From Aristaeella hokkaidonensis (GTDB lineage: Bacteria; Bacillota; Clostridia; Christensenellales; Aristaeellaceae): a stretch of 64,000 nucleotides of DNA. Below the pieces are notes generated by a model, which had not been told where the DNA came from, did not search any database, and saw only the letters and a list, made by a program, of their open reading frames with translations. Below are positions 33,603 through 43,211 of this stretch, piece by piece. The DNA lies in NCBI RefSeq assembly GCF_018128945.1, contig NZ_CP068393.1, positions 2,046,001 to 2,110,000 of the forward strand, read 5' to 3'. The translations under genes were made by a program, and so were the position numbers. Within the stretch, counting starts at the first letter, position 1. Every line of letters begins with the position of its first letter.

Positions 33603-34838
33603 TCAGTCTTCCTTTTTCCGCAGGAACCCTGTCAGCGTGTTCTTTGCCGCCCGCAGGAGAATCAGGATGGTTCCCCACAGGATCAGGTTGCTCCAGAACT
33701 GCACTTCGATCATCTCCGGCGTTTTGATTGTCACCGGAGCCGCAGCAATGTTAGCCAGGTTCCAGAACCGCGCAATCCAGGCCGTATATTCACCCAGGGT
33801 TTCCGGAACCCACTCCGAGAAAATCCCGATGGGCTGCAATGCCAGGATTGCCACGCCGAAGCACGCGGCCACCGACAGCACAATCAGGAGCGCCGCCGGG
33901 AGCAGCTGTCCGGCTGCATAAGGCAGCAGCTTCATCAGATAACGCCGCTTGCTCTCCACCCGGACTTTTTCCATCTGGATCTTTGCGTAGCCGATCAGCC
34001 AGCCGAACCAGCGTTTCAGCAGCCAGATCATCACGATCACAACAATCAGCAGCAGCGGAAGCAGTGCCCGGAACTTTTCCTTTTTAAGGCTCACAATCGT
34101 TCCTTTGCCGAAGTTCGCCTGTCCCTCTTTCTCCAGCATAGTCATCATGCTGTCTGAATTCGACGGAACAGACAGTACCATCATATCGCTGTTTGTCACC
34201 TGATCCAGCGGCACCCAGGCAGCGTATGTCCCCAGTTCGCCAATCCGGCGGCTGTGTTTCGCAACACCCACCACTTCCAGTTCGGTTCCATCCGACATTG
34301 TCACAGTCTGGCCAATCGGGTCTTTTCCTCTGAAAAAGAGGAAAGCCGTCTCTTCATCCAGCACAATGACGTCAGATTTCTGCTCCGCGTCCAGTCGGAC
34401 AAGCGGCCGACCTTCCACAATCCGTGTCGTATAAAGATCATGCCAGAACGGACCTAAAGCATACAGACAGACGTTATCCTGTCTTGTCTCATCCTCAATC
34501 GTCAGTATCTCATTGTTTTTGATACTGTGCAGCGTCATTTGCGGGAAGAATGCCCCGATATCCTCCACTGTTTTGTCATACTTTTCAAGCAGCGGGGTGT
34601 TCGTCTGATCTGATTCAGCTTTCCCGGATGACTGTGAATAATCCGCATCATCCAGTCCAAAGCTTTCATCACCCACTGACAGGCTTTCCGTATTTGCCGG
34701 CGCTGTTGTCTGGATATCACTCGGCGGAAGGAACGCATACTGAATCAGATCCGGTGCTGTGGCAAGTCCGATCAGTCCCGCGCCCACCAGCAGGATTCCC
34801 AGCAGCAGTAAAAATGAAAATCGTGATTTACGTTTCAT
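33603..34838 (-). CDS. MacB-like membrane protein with four helices
   Basis: A 411-aa protein from the ATG at 34838: N-terminal helix (about 8-27), MacB periplasmic core-like domain (about 75-245; VIVLDEETAFLFFRGKDPIG, then QTVTMSDGTELEVVGVAK), then three helices. The usual cytoplasmic coupling motif E-I-G-hydrophobic-R-K-A-hydrophobic-G is missing, so it may not be a normal ABC permease. It is the last gene of the cluster, 13 bp after a HlyD-type adaptor, as in MacA-MacB sets, but no ATPase is encoded nearby. A longer frame from 34916 overlaps the adaptor and is rejected. Confidence 0.7.
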   Translation of the reverse strand: MKRKSRFSFLLLLGILLVGAGLIGLATAPDLIQYAFLPPSDIQTTAPANTESLSVGDESFGLDDADYSQSSGKAESDQTNTPLLEKYDKTVEDIGAFFPQMTLHSIKNNEILTIEDETRQDNVCLYALGPFWHDLYTTRIVEGRPLVRLDAEQKSDVIVLDEETAFLFFRGKDPIGQTVTMSDGTELEVVGVAKHSRRIGELGTYAAWVPLDQVTNSDMMVLSVPSNSDSMMTMLEKEGQANFGKGTIVSLKKEKFRALLPLLLIVVIVMIWLLKRWFGWLIGYAKIQMEKVRVESKRRYLMKLLPYAAGQLLPAALLIVLSVAACFGVAILALQPIGIFSEWVPETLGEYTAWIARFWNLANIAAAPVTIKTPEMIEVQFWSNLILWGTILILLRAAKNTLTGFLRKKED

Positions 34839-34851
34839 TTCCGTCTGCACC

Positions 34852-36219
34852 TCAATGAGCCCACATGACCGTATCGCCATCATTAATGGGTCTGTCCGGC
34901 AGATAAGCGATGTCACGGTAGGTAAGATCTTCCTCCACGGAAACCCATTTTGATGATTCGGCGATCACTTTCACTTCCTGTTTTCTGACTGTAAGGCGAA
35001 CGCCGCCCAGAGGAGAGTCTTCCTGTGAAACGACATATACATATCGATTGTCACCTTCTCCGCCCACTGCAGCCGCTTCAATCATGCAGGAGCTTTCCTT
35101 GGCGCGGGTGGTGATTTTCAGCTTGATTTCTTCTTTCCGCATCATGCTGCTGACGCTTCCCATGGCTTCGGTCACCGATCTGTTGATTTCCGCGTCCGCA
35201 TACTGTTTGCCTTCATCATCTACGCCGATGGTGACAATCTTTGTCTCAGCACGGCTCCAGTAATTCTTGGACGGTATCGTCACAGCAGTGCCTTTCTGCA
35301 CGTTCGATTTCGAATCTATTGTCGCGCGCAGCACGGGATCCTTTCCTTCCGCGGTTATGCTGACCACTTCCACTTCACCGTTCAGCGGATCGCCTTTCTT
35401 GACTTTTATTTCGATCACGTAGCAGTCATGGGGGGCCTTGATCTCCGCCATCTGCTTTTCAATCTTCCGGATCTGCATCAGCTTGTCTTCCGCATCCCTC
35501 AGATTGTCCTCTGCTTCACGCTTTGTCTTCAGCGTAGCCCACACGTCATCCGATACGGCATAGCGGTCCAGGCTCTTCAGTTTTTCCTTGGCCTTTGCCA
35601 GATCTTCCTTTTTAGCTTTCCAGTTCTTGTAATCCTCCAGGATCGGCTGACCCACCGTTTTACTCATATTCTTGAAAAGCTTTTTGACATTTTCATCTGT
35701 CAGATCGGCGGAATCAGTGATGTTCAGTACCGCCATCAGGGACTGCCGGAGATTCAGCTCTTCCCTGTCTGCCTGCCGGGCCGCGTCATAGGCGTTCACC
35801 CAGGCTTCCTCGTTGCGGGTCAGGCGGATATCACCGTGCTTCCGGTCCCAGTCTTCAATCGCGTTGCGAGCCTCATCATATTTCTTTTCCAGATCAGCAA
35901 CGGTTTTCTCTCCATCTGACAGCTGGGTATACAGAAGAACATCTCCTTTGGCGATCTTCTGACCGGTCGCCACCGGAATCCGCTGTACGGTCAGGCTCAG
36001 CCCGTCCGGAACCGTGATCTTCATTTCCTCTTTCTCCGGGAAAGCGACCTTGGAGGACAGCTGGATTGTATTCTCTAACTTTCCGTTCTTCACGTCCGCC
36101 TTATGCACCTTGGCTGTGGTCAGCGAACGAATGGTGCCGGAAAACAGCACACACAACGCAATTACCGCCGCCAGGATGATCATGCCCCGTAACGCAAATT
36201 TCTTGAGTTTCATATCCAA
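34852..36219 (-). CDS. HlyD/MacA-type membrane fusion (adaptor) protein
   Basis: A 455-aa protein: N-terminal helix (12-32), barrel-sandwich halves around a long coiled coil (about 110-265; many K/E/A heptads), then beta-barrel domains. The start may be TTG 36219 (AAAGG at 6 nt) or ATG 36213. Lies 30 bp after the permease gene and just before the MacB-like protein, with which it probably forms an export or surface assembly. In Gram-positive cells such adaptors span the wall space. Confidence 0.8.
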   Translation of the reverse strand: MDMKLKKFALRGMIILAAVIALCVLFSGTIRSLTTAKVHKADVKNGKLENTIQLSSKVAFPEKEEMKITVPDGLSLTVQRIPVATGQKIAKGDVLLYTQLSDGEKTVADLEKKYDEARNAIEDWDRKHGDIRLTRNEEAWVNAYDAARQADREELNLRQSLMAVLNITDSADLTDENVKKLFKNMSKTVGQPILEDYKNWKAKKEDLAKAKEKLKSLDRYAVSDDVWATLKTKREAEDNLRDAEDKLMQIRKIEKQMAEIKAPHDCYVIEIKVKKGDPLNGEVEVVSITAEGKDPVLRATIDSKSNVQKGTAVTIPSKNYWSRAETKIVTIGVDDEGKQYADAEINRSVTEAMGSVSSMMRKEEIKLKITTRAKESSCMIEAAAVGGEGDNRYVYVVSQEDSPLGGVRLTVRKQEVKVIAESSKWVSVEEDLTYRDIAYLPDRPINDGDTVMWAH

Positions 36220-36249
36220 ACCAAACCTTTCCGTTCAGACTTACCTATA

Positions 36250-37110
36250 TTATTTCATTTCCGTCAGCTGGATACCTGCCAGGATATCCTCCTGGAAGAA
36301 CAGGTAGATCAGCAGTGCCGGCAGGATATACAATGCCGCTCCTGCAAACTCATATCCGGATGGCTTCTTTGTCATCTGGTTAAACAGGGTGGACAGGGGC
36401 ATCAGGTTCTGCACTTCCGTCAGATAGGCCAGCGGCTGTTCCACCAGGTTCCAGCTTTCCGCGAAGGAAAGCGCCGCCGCCGCGCCCAGCACCGGCCGGC
36501 AGACCGGCAGCACGATCCACAGGAAGGAGCGGAACGGGCCGGCTCCGTCTATGGAGGATGCCTCCAGCAGTTCATCCGGCAGCGTAATCATAAACTGGCG
36601 GATCAGGAAGATATAGAACGGGGCGAAAAGCATCGGCAGGATGATCGCCCAGACCGTGTTCATCAGGCCCATAAACCGCAGCGTCAGCACATTCGGCACC
36701 ATCGTTACCTGGAACGGCATCAGCATCAGCAGCACAATCAGGAAAAAGATTGTCTCCCGTCCGCGGAATTTAAACTTGCTCAGGCCGAAGGCCAGAGCCG
36801 GAACCACCAGCGCCTGTCCCACCAGGATGGCCACAGCATACATCACTGAGTTGGTGAAAAAATGCAGGATCTTTTCATCCTTGATCAGGATCTGCTCATA
36901 CTGACCCAGCGAAATGATATTCGGGGACAGATGGGATTCCATCCATGCGGTATCGTTCAGATTACCCCGGGTTTTCAGCCAGGCACTCATTTCCGATATG
37001 GAAGCAAAGGAATACAGGAAAGTCTGCACCATCGGCAGGATAATGATCAGTGCAAACAGCGTCAGCACAATTCTTGCCACCCAGATCCGGAGGCTTTTGG
37101 GATTTCTCAT
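36250..37110 (-). CDS. Carbohydrate-type ABC permease (MalG/MsmG family)
   Basis: A 286-aa protein with six helices and the EAA loop EASSIDGAGPFRSFLWIVLP in the cytoplasmic turn, specific to binding-protein-dependent sugar importers of the MalG type. A 4-bp gap separates it from the partner permease. No ATPase is nearby; Firmicutes often supply a shared MsmK-type ATPase from elsewhere. Partner of the permease at 37115-37984 and of the propeller-type solute-binding proteins. Confidence 0.9.
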   Translation of the reverse strand: MRNPKSLRIWVARIVLTLFALIIILPMVQTFLYSFASISEMSAWLKTRGNLNDTAWMESHLSPNIISLGQYEQILIKDEKILHFFTNSVMYAVAILVGQALVVPALAFGLSKFKFRGRETIFFLIVLLMLMPFQVTMVPNVLTLRFMGLMNTVWAIILPMLFAPFYIFLIRQFMITLPDELLEASSIDGAGPFRSFLWIVLPVCRPVLGAAAALSFAESWNLVEQPLAYLTEVQNLMPLSTLFNQMTKKPSGYEFAGAALYILPALLIYLFFQEDILAGIQLTEMK

Positions 37111-37114
37111 CTTC

Positions 37115-37984
37115 TCAATCGCCTCCGTTCAGCCGTTTCAGCGCCGACCGCTGGCTCAGGAACAGCAAGCCGAACAGCACAAACACAATCACGGCGAAGA
37201 TATAGGCCGCTGTTGTCACGTTCTGGTAGCTCAGCCTGCTGTACATGTTGTTCATGTAGTTCTGCAGGGTGTAGATATATTCCGGGTCATCCGGATAGGC
37301 GCCTGCGATAAAAAAGACTTCCTTGAAGATCCTGAAGGCGTTTACAAAGGACAGGATCGCCACCAGGAAAGCCGAAGGCACCGCCAGCGGCAGGGTGATT
37401 TTGAAGGTCTGCTTCATAAAGGAAGCGCCTTCCAGGGTTGCAAATTCATACAGTGATTCCGGAATGGACTGCAGCGCGGACATAAAGATGACCACGCAGA
37501 AGCCCAGGTTCTTCCACAGGAACAGCAGGATGACCGGGAGGCGGAGTTCCGCCCCCAGCATCCAGTTCACCCGTGTGCTTCCCAGCATAACCAGCAGCCT
37601 GTTCACCGGGCCGCCGTAGTCAAACCACAGCAGCCAGATGATCAGGATTGCCGAAGACGGCATCAGGTAAGGCATCAGCACACTGGAGCGGAAGAATCCG
37701 CCGGCCGGCCGGATCCGGTGCAGTCCTGCCGCCAGCAGAAAAGACAGCAGGAAAAGGAGCGGGGCACAGATCAGGGACAGCTCCATGGTATTCTTCAGGC
37801 CCATCTGGAACATGGTGTTGTTCCAGACTGAAACATAGTTGTCCAGCCCGACAAACTTATTTTCCAGGGTGCCTTCCGTCACGCTGTACCATATTCCGCC
37901 TACAAACGGGATGCCGTAGAAGATCAGCAAACCCGCCAGGCCCGGCAGCAGAAACGGCCATGCCAGTTTCAGTTTCTTGTACAA
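37115..37984 (-). CDS. Carbohydrate-type ABC permease (MalF/MsmF family)
   Basis: A 289-aa protein with six helices and the EAA-type loop EFATLEGASFMKQTFKITLP. Resembles UgpA/MsmF subunits. It begins 6 bp after the large solute-binding protein gene, so the SBP and both permeases are translated from one message. Substrate unknown; family members take oligosaccharides, polyols or glycerol phosphates. Confidence 0.9.
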   Translation of the reverse strand: MYKKLKLAWPFLLPGLAGLLIFYGIPFVGGIWYSVTEGTLENKFVGLDNYVSVWNNTMFQMGLKNTMELSLICAPLLFLLSFLLAAGLHRIRPAGGFFRSSVLMPYLMPSSAILIIWLLWFDYGGPVNRLLVMLGSTRVNWMLGAELRLPVILLFLWKNLGFCVVIFMSALQSIPESLYEFATLEGASFMKQTFKITLPLAVPSAFLVAILSFVNAFRIFKEVFFIAGAYPDDPEYIYTLQNYMNNMYSRLSYQNVTTAAYIFAVIVFVLFGLLFLSQRSALKRLNGGD

Positions 37985-37990
37985 AAGGAA

Positions 37991-40546
37991 TCAGTTCCCT
38001 TCTTTACGAATCGTCTGGATTTTCTTGTCGATCATATCGAGCAGCGGTTCCGGATCTGAATCTTCGCTATAGAACAAACTATAAGCAGACATCATCTCTT
38101 CTTCGTCCCCTGCGTTAAACAGGTCATACAGGAACAGGTAATCCATCACCTTCAGGTTCGGCAGGAGCTTCTGGTAATTTGCCAGATCATCCGGACTGAC
38201 GCGCCAGCTCCACCGTTCCGAATATTCCAGCTGCGCTTTTGCCTCTTTCAGGTTTTCCTCAAGGTTAGCTTTTTCCTGGCCATCCTCAGCCTCTTCCAGC
38301 TGCTTTTCAATATTCTCCACCCATTGTTTGTTGCTTTCAACCCACTCGTCATTACGCGTCTCTCTGATCGGTTCCGTCTTGTCTGTGAAGAGCGTGGCGG
38401 CAGCGGTTTCAGTCGTATTCTTCAGAATCAGCGCAAGGAATTCCCGTGCCTCTTCCGGATGTTTGGAATATGGATTCACAAAGCCCACAGATACCTGAGC
38501 CGCAACGATAGGCGGGTCATTCTCATCAAACGCCAGCGGCAGCGGCGTAGCTCCGTTGTAATTCCCGCCGACAGTGGGCTGGGTGTACGTCGAGATCAGC
38601 GGATCAACATAGTCGGCATCATAGGAGATGATGTAACCATAGTCATCTTCATCATACGCGTCTTTCATTCCCAGAGCATCCGTGTTCAGGTTGTTAAGCC
38701 TGGTCAGCAGATCCTTCAGGAAGGGTGTATTGAACTGGTATTCTCCGCCCTTGGCGTCCATCCACATCTGGTACTGATACAGCAGAAGCAGCCTGAGTGT
38801 GCCTTTGAAACTCATTCCAACATCTTCACATACCTTAATGTCTGAACCGACGATGCGTTCCGGCACGTCCTTTTCCAGCCAGTCAAAGAACTCGTCCCAG
38901 GTCTTCGGCAGTTCCTCCTCGGTTCCGCCCAGCTTTGCCCATGTTTTCAGGTTAATGCCCAGCACCTGGCCGTTCACCTGAACCGGCGTGCAGATAATCT
39001 TTCCGTCCTGCTTAAACGCGTCCTTCAGGTAGGGATACATCCGTTCCACGTCCGTGGCGATGTCCTTGTTATCACTCAGGTCTTTCAGGTATCCGCGGTT
39101 GAGCAGCGCGTTGAATGCTTTGCTTTCATACTCGAGGATATAAACATCAATATAATCTTCCTGGTTCATCATCGACTGAAGGACGTCCGAATTAATGCTG
39201 TTGGACTCTTCCTTCAGGATTACGGAAATATCTCCCCGGCTTTCATTCATATCCAGGACAGCGTCTTCCAGGTAATAGTTGCTGCCGGAATTGCTCACCC
39301 GCAGCGTAACATCGGCACGCTTTGTCGGGTCGGTATTCCGGGCCACCGCGGCACTGTACGTCCATGCAATTATATAACCGTCGGGGGTAAGCATCAAGCC
39401 GTCCGGCGCAATCCCGCATTCATTCACAGACTCAGGCTGCTGTCCTTCTGCCATCTGCAGCGCATATACTTCACCGTCGCAGACATAGTAAAGAGTATTC
39501 TTCTCCTGGTCATAGCAGGCAGTCAGCTGGTAGCCCCCGGCAGTGAATTCCGTCACCGGTTCTTCCTTCTGGGTTGCCAGATCCATGCGGCTCAGCTTGA
39601 AAGTGCTGCGGCCCATATTCCAGTCCTGGCGGCAGATAATCAGGGATCCCTCCGGTCCCGGGAAGGCGCCGCTCATCGTCGCATCTTCCGGTATCAGGAC
39701 TGAAGTTCCATCTTTCAGATTCACAGCGGCGATATTCACACCCATGTTGCTGCCGTAGTATGTCACAATCAGATAGTCACCGTGTGTAAAAACTCCGTTC
39801 AGGCCGAAAGACATTCCGTTTTCTTCATCTGACGTGAAAGACAGATCCAGGGCCGGAAGATCGGTCTTCTCTATAACGATTTCACCATTCTCAAGCTTGA
39901 TGTGCCTGATTTCGGCGTCTCCCTGTTTGCTCGTTTGGGTTTCTTCATCATAGACATAATCGATCACAAGGCCGTAAAGCTCGTTATTCCATCCGAAGTA
40001 GTTGTAGATATAGTCATAATTATAGGGATCCGTATTATCGGAATCTTCGGATTCCGTGTCATTGTTAATCGCTGCGCCGTTTTCATCTTCCGAAGCCCAG
40101 TCCATATCGGCAAAGATATCAATTTCTTCCTGGGGCTCTTCCTGAACGGCAGGCTCTTCTGTCTTTTCCCCGTTCTCTCCGGGTTCAGCAGGAACGTCTG
40201 TTCCTTCCTGGTTTTCACCGGGAACCGCCGGAATTTCGCCGTCAGATTCCCCGTCCATGAGTCCTTCCATATCATCAGGATATTCAGGTTCGGGTCTCAC
40301 GTATTTTTCCGGCTCACTCTGGAGCGTCGCGTATTTCAGGATCGCTTGTCCTTCAGATCCATCCGTAACAATGCAGAACCCTTCTCCCAGCGGGTAAATG
40401 CCACGGATGCTGACTTCACTTGTGTCTCTGTTGCTGTGGATCAGGGTACGGTCCCCGACAGAAGCAAACGCGGGCATACAGGTTGTCACACAAAGAACCA
40501 GGGTCATGATCCAAAGAATCATTCTTTTTCCGTTCAGTCGTTTCAT
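37991..40546 (-). CDS. Secreted propeller-like + solute-binding fusion, paralogue 1
   Basis: An 851-aa protein: signal peptide (1-28, CMPAFASVGD), an acidic low-complexity insert (about 95-165), a beta-rich region with repeated blade-like strands (about 170-420; TLYYVCDGEVYALQ), and a C-terminal extracellular solute-binding domain of the ABC sugar type (about 430-851; LPKTWDEFFDWLE, VSVGFVNPYSKHPEEAREFL). No lipobox Cys is clear. It is co-encoded with the two permeases. Paralogues at 40770 and 46334 share the whole plan. The propeller reading is my inference from pattern. Confidence 0.8.
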   Translation of the reverse strand: MKRLNGKRMILWIMTLVLCVTTCMPAFASVGDRTLIHSNRDTSEVSIRGIYPLGEGFCIVTDGSEGQAILKYATLQSEPEKYVRPEPEYPDDMEGLMDGESDGEIPAVPGENQEGTDVPAEPGENGEKTEEPAVQEEPQEEIDIFADMDWASEDENGAAINNDTESEDSDNTDPYNYDYIYNYFGWNNELYGLVIDYVYDEETQTSKQGDAEIRHIKLENGEIVIEKTDLPALDLSFTSDEENGMSFGLNGVFTHGDYLIVTYYGSNMGVNIAAVNLKDGTSVLIPEDATMSGAFPGPEGSLIICRQDWNMGRSTFKLSRMDLATQKEEPVTEFTAGGYQLTACYDQEKNTLYYVCDGEVYALQMAEGQQPESVNECGIAPDGLMLTPDGYIIAWTYSAAVARNTDPTKRADVTLRVSNSGSNYYLEDAVLDMNESRGDISVILKEESNSINSDVLQSMMNQEDYIDVYILEYESKAFNALLNRGYLKDLSDNKDIATDVERMYPYLKDAFKQDGKIICTPVQVNGQVLGINLKTWAKLGGTEEELPKTWDEFFDWLEKDVPERIVGSDIKVCEDVGMSFKGTLRLLLLYQYQMWMDAKGGEYQFNTPFLKDLLTRLNNLNTDALGMKDAYDEDDYGYIISYDADYVDPLISTYTQPTVGGNYNGATPLPLAFDENDPPIVAAQVSVGFVNPYSKHPEEAREFLALILKNTTETAAATLFTDKTEPIRETRNDEWVESNKQWVENIEKQLEEAEDGQEKANLEENLKEAKAQLEYSERWSWRVSPDDLANYQKLLPNLKVMDYLFLYDLFNAGDEEEMMSAYSLFYSEDSDPEPLLDMIDKKIQTIRKEGN

Positions 40547-40726
40547 CTCTCATACTCCTTGTCATGTATTGTTCCGGCTGCCGCTTGCAGCCCGGGGGTG
40601 ATCAGGGAATTGAGTTGCGCGTTTCCGGACGTTTGTGCGCAAAGTCAGGACTATGATCCACGACAGGATCACTGTCCAGCTGTTCTTATATTATCCTCGG
40701 ATTGGTTGTTGTCAGGTCAGGCGCTG

Positions 40727-40757
40727 CGGCAAGGCTGTGCCCGGCACAGCCTTGCCG
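40727..40757. other. Strong hairpin between paralogues 2 and 1
   Basis: A perfect palindrome (arms CGGCAAGGCTGTGC / GCACAGCCTTGCCG) with no T-run, 13 bp after the stop of paralogue 2. Probably an mRNA 3-prime stabiliser or processing site within the operon. The remainder of the 223-bp gap shows nothing else. Confidence 0.6.
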
Positions 40758-40769
40758 GCAGGAAGGGAA

Positions 40770-43211
40770 TCAGTTCCCCTCCAGGCGGATCATCTGAACC
40801 TTGCTGTCCAGCATGCCAAGCAGCTCTTCCGGAGCCATCTTGAGGCTTTCCTCACTGGCAAAGATCTTTTCATAGGCAGAAGGTTCATCTTCGTTCCCGT
40901 TATTGTTTTCCTGGCCGAACAGGGCATTGTAGAAACTGTAGCCCCGCACCTTGTACAGGTTGATGTTCTTCTGGTAGCGCTCAATGAGTTCCGGACTGAT
41001 CCGCCAGCTGTAGCGTTCAATGTCCTTCTGGTTTTCTTCCAGGTTCTTGAGGTTCTCCTCCAGGTCAGCCTTCTTGTCGCCTTCAGCTGTTTCAATCTTG
41101 GCCTTGTACGCCTCAATGGCTTCCTGGATCATTGTCAGGCTTTCGTTTTCGCTGGGATTCCGGATCGGTTCCGTCTTATCTGTATAGATTGTATACTGGT
41201 TGTCCAGGTCCAGGTTGTTCAGGAGAACGCCGAGGAATTCCATAGCTTCCTGGGGATGCTCGGAATACGGGTTCACAAAGGCTACCTCGAGCTCTGTCGG
41301 GATCACCGGATCCTCGTCATCCGCGAAGCTCAGGAACAGCGGGACATAATAGACGTCACCGTTCATGGTTGTGGAAATATAGCTTTCCAGCAGCACCATA
41401 TTGTCATCGTCGCCGCCGTCATCATAGTAACCGTCTTCTTCGTTTTCCGGGTCATATTCCACGTGTTCTCTCGCCCTGAGTCCGTCATAGTCAAGATTGT
41501 TCAGGCGCCGGATCAGGTCGCACAGGATGGGATTGTTGAAGGCATATTCCTTGTCTCCCTTCTTCTCCATCCAGAGCTCATACTGCTCAATCATGCTTTC
41601 CAGAATCATGGTGCGCAGGTACATCCGGTCTTCCCAGGAAATCTTGACCTGAACGTTCTCCATCATCTCAGGCAGTTTTTCCATCCAGTCGAAGAACTGA
41701 TTCCAGGTATGGGGAAGATCCTCTTCCTTCATGCCCAGCATCTTCATGGTATCCACGTTGACGCCGAGGGTGCCGCCGTAAGCATAAACCGGAACGGCCA
41801 CGATTTTGCCGTCCTGCTTTACCGCATCCTGGATATAGGGATACATCCGGGCTGTGCTGGCAGCGATCTTTTCGTTGGAGCTCAGGTCAATCAGGTAATT
41901 GCGGTTGTACAACGCATTGAACTCATTGCTCTGGTAGCTCAGCAGGTAAACATCCGTATGCGCGTCACGGTTCATCATCGACTGCAGGATGTCGTTCTGG
42001 AAGGTCCAGTCCGTTTCCGCAATTACGGAGATGTCACCCCGTGAATTGTTCAGGTCATAAATGGCGTTTGTAACGGTACCGTATCCGCCGCCCTTAACCC
42101 GCAGCTGGATGCTTCCGCGCTGGGTGGGATCGGTGTTCTTGACAGACAGGGAGCTGAAGAACTGTACCAGCACAAAGCCGTCTTTCAGCATCTTCATGCT
42201 GTTGCCGATTTCCGGGCAGTCGTTGACCGCCACAGCCTTCGCGGCGTCGAACTGGGGCATTGCCCACAGTTCACCGTTGGCAGCATAGTACAGGGTATCA
42301 TTCTCCGCGTTGTAGCAGGGGGTGATCCGGCTGTCGCCCTTGACCTTAATCTCTGTCAGCGCCTCTTCGCTCAGGGTTGCAGGATCCATCTTGCTGATCT
42401 TGATCGTCACCGTGTCATAGTCATTCATATCTTCAGACCAGATCGCACGGGTAACCAGCAGGGAACCTTCCGGTCCGGCAACGAGTTCCGAAACATCTTC
42501 GAGTTCACCTTCCGTGCATGCACCGCTGTTCATGTCAAAGACCAGCAGTCTTTCCCCTTCTTCCGCATAGTAGGTCATGAAGAGGCTGTCTCCGGCTGTA
42601 ACGATGTTGTTGGTACCGTAGAACCTGAGACTTCCGCTCTCACTGTCCACCAGCGAGGAGAAATCAAGTTCCGGTACGTTTTCGTCTTCCAGGATAATCT
42701 GCCCGTCTTCCAGCTTCACATGCTTGACGAGCAGTTCTTCCTTCGAAGTTTCGCCGTCATAGCTGCTCTTGTTCATCAGGGCGTAGATCTCACCGTTCCA
42801 TCCAAAGTAATCATTTACGTATTCGTATTCCTGGGTATCCTGGTTTTCCGGGACGTCATCGGCAAAGAAGATATCTTCGTCGTTTCCTTCCTCTTCCTTG
42901 CTGTCCTCGTCCAGTCCTTCCAGCCACCAGTTCTTCCGTTCTTCCTCGTTCATCTTCTTCACGAATTTCTCAGGCTCTGCCTGATAATCCGTGTACCGCA
43001 TGACGATCTGATCCGGATAGTTTTCGATAAACACACAGAAGCCGCCTTCACCGTACGGGAGCACGCTTCTGATGTAGAAGCTGCTCTCGTCATCGCTCCG
43101 GCGAAGCAGCACCCGGTCTCCGGTGGATGCGAATGCCGGCGCGCAGGCCGTAATACACAGAATCAGGGATAAAAACCAAAGGATCAGTTTCTTGCCGTTG
43201 GGGTTCATCAT
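40770..43211 (-). CDS. Secreted propeller-like + solute-binding fusion, paralogue 2
   Basis: An 813-aa protein with signal peptide (CAPAFASTGD), blade-like region (about 30-390; TLYYAANGELWAMPQFDAAK) and C-terminal solute-binding domain (about 395-813; LPHTWNQFFDWMEKL, EVAFVNPYSEHPQEAMEFLG). Its start ATG-ATG overlaps the stop of the HlyD-type gene at 43208, so the two are translationally coupled. Acidic insert near 95-125. No permease of its own, so it may share the two permeases downstream or act as a sensor. Confidence 0.8.
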   Translation of the reverse strand: MMNPNGKKLILWFLSLILCITACAPAFASTGDRVLLRRSDDESSFYIRSVLPYGEGGFCVFIENYPDQIVMRYTDYQAEPEKFVKKMNEEERKNWWLEGLDEDSKEEEGNDEDIFFADDVPENQDTQEYEYVNDYFGWNGEIYALMNKSSYDGETSKEELLVKHVKLEDGQIILEDENVPELDFSSLVDSESGSLRFYGTNNIVTAGDSLFMTYYAEEGERLLVFDMNSGACTEGELEDVSELVAGPEGSLLVTRAIWSEDMNDYDTVTIKISKMDPATLSEEALTEIKVKGDSRITPCYNAENDTLYYAANGELWAMPQFDAAKAVAVNDCPEIGNSMKMLKDGFVLVQFFSSLSVKNTDPTQRGSIQLRVKGGGYGTVTNAIYDLNNSRGDISVIAETDWTFQNDILQSMMNRDAHTDVYLLSYQSNEFNALYNRNYLIDLSSNEKIAASTARMYPYIQDAVKQDGKIVAVPVYAYGGTLGVNVDTMKMLGMKEEDLPHTWNQFFDWMEKLPEMMENVQVKISWEDRMYLRTMILESMIEQYELWMEKKGDKEYAFNNPILCDLIRRLNNLDYDGLRAREHVEYDPENEEDGYYDDGGDDDNMVLLESYISTTMNGDVYYVPLFLSFADDEDPVIPTELEVAFVNPYSEHPQEAMEFLGVLLNNLDLDNQYTIYTDKTEPIRNPSENESLTMIQEAIEAYKAKIETAEGDKKADLEENLKNLEENQKDIERYSWRISPELIERYQKNINLYKVRGYSFYNALFGQENNNGNEDEPSAYEKIFASEESLKMAPEELLGMLDSKVQMIRLEGN

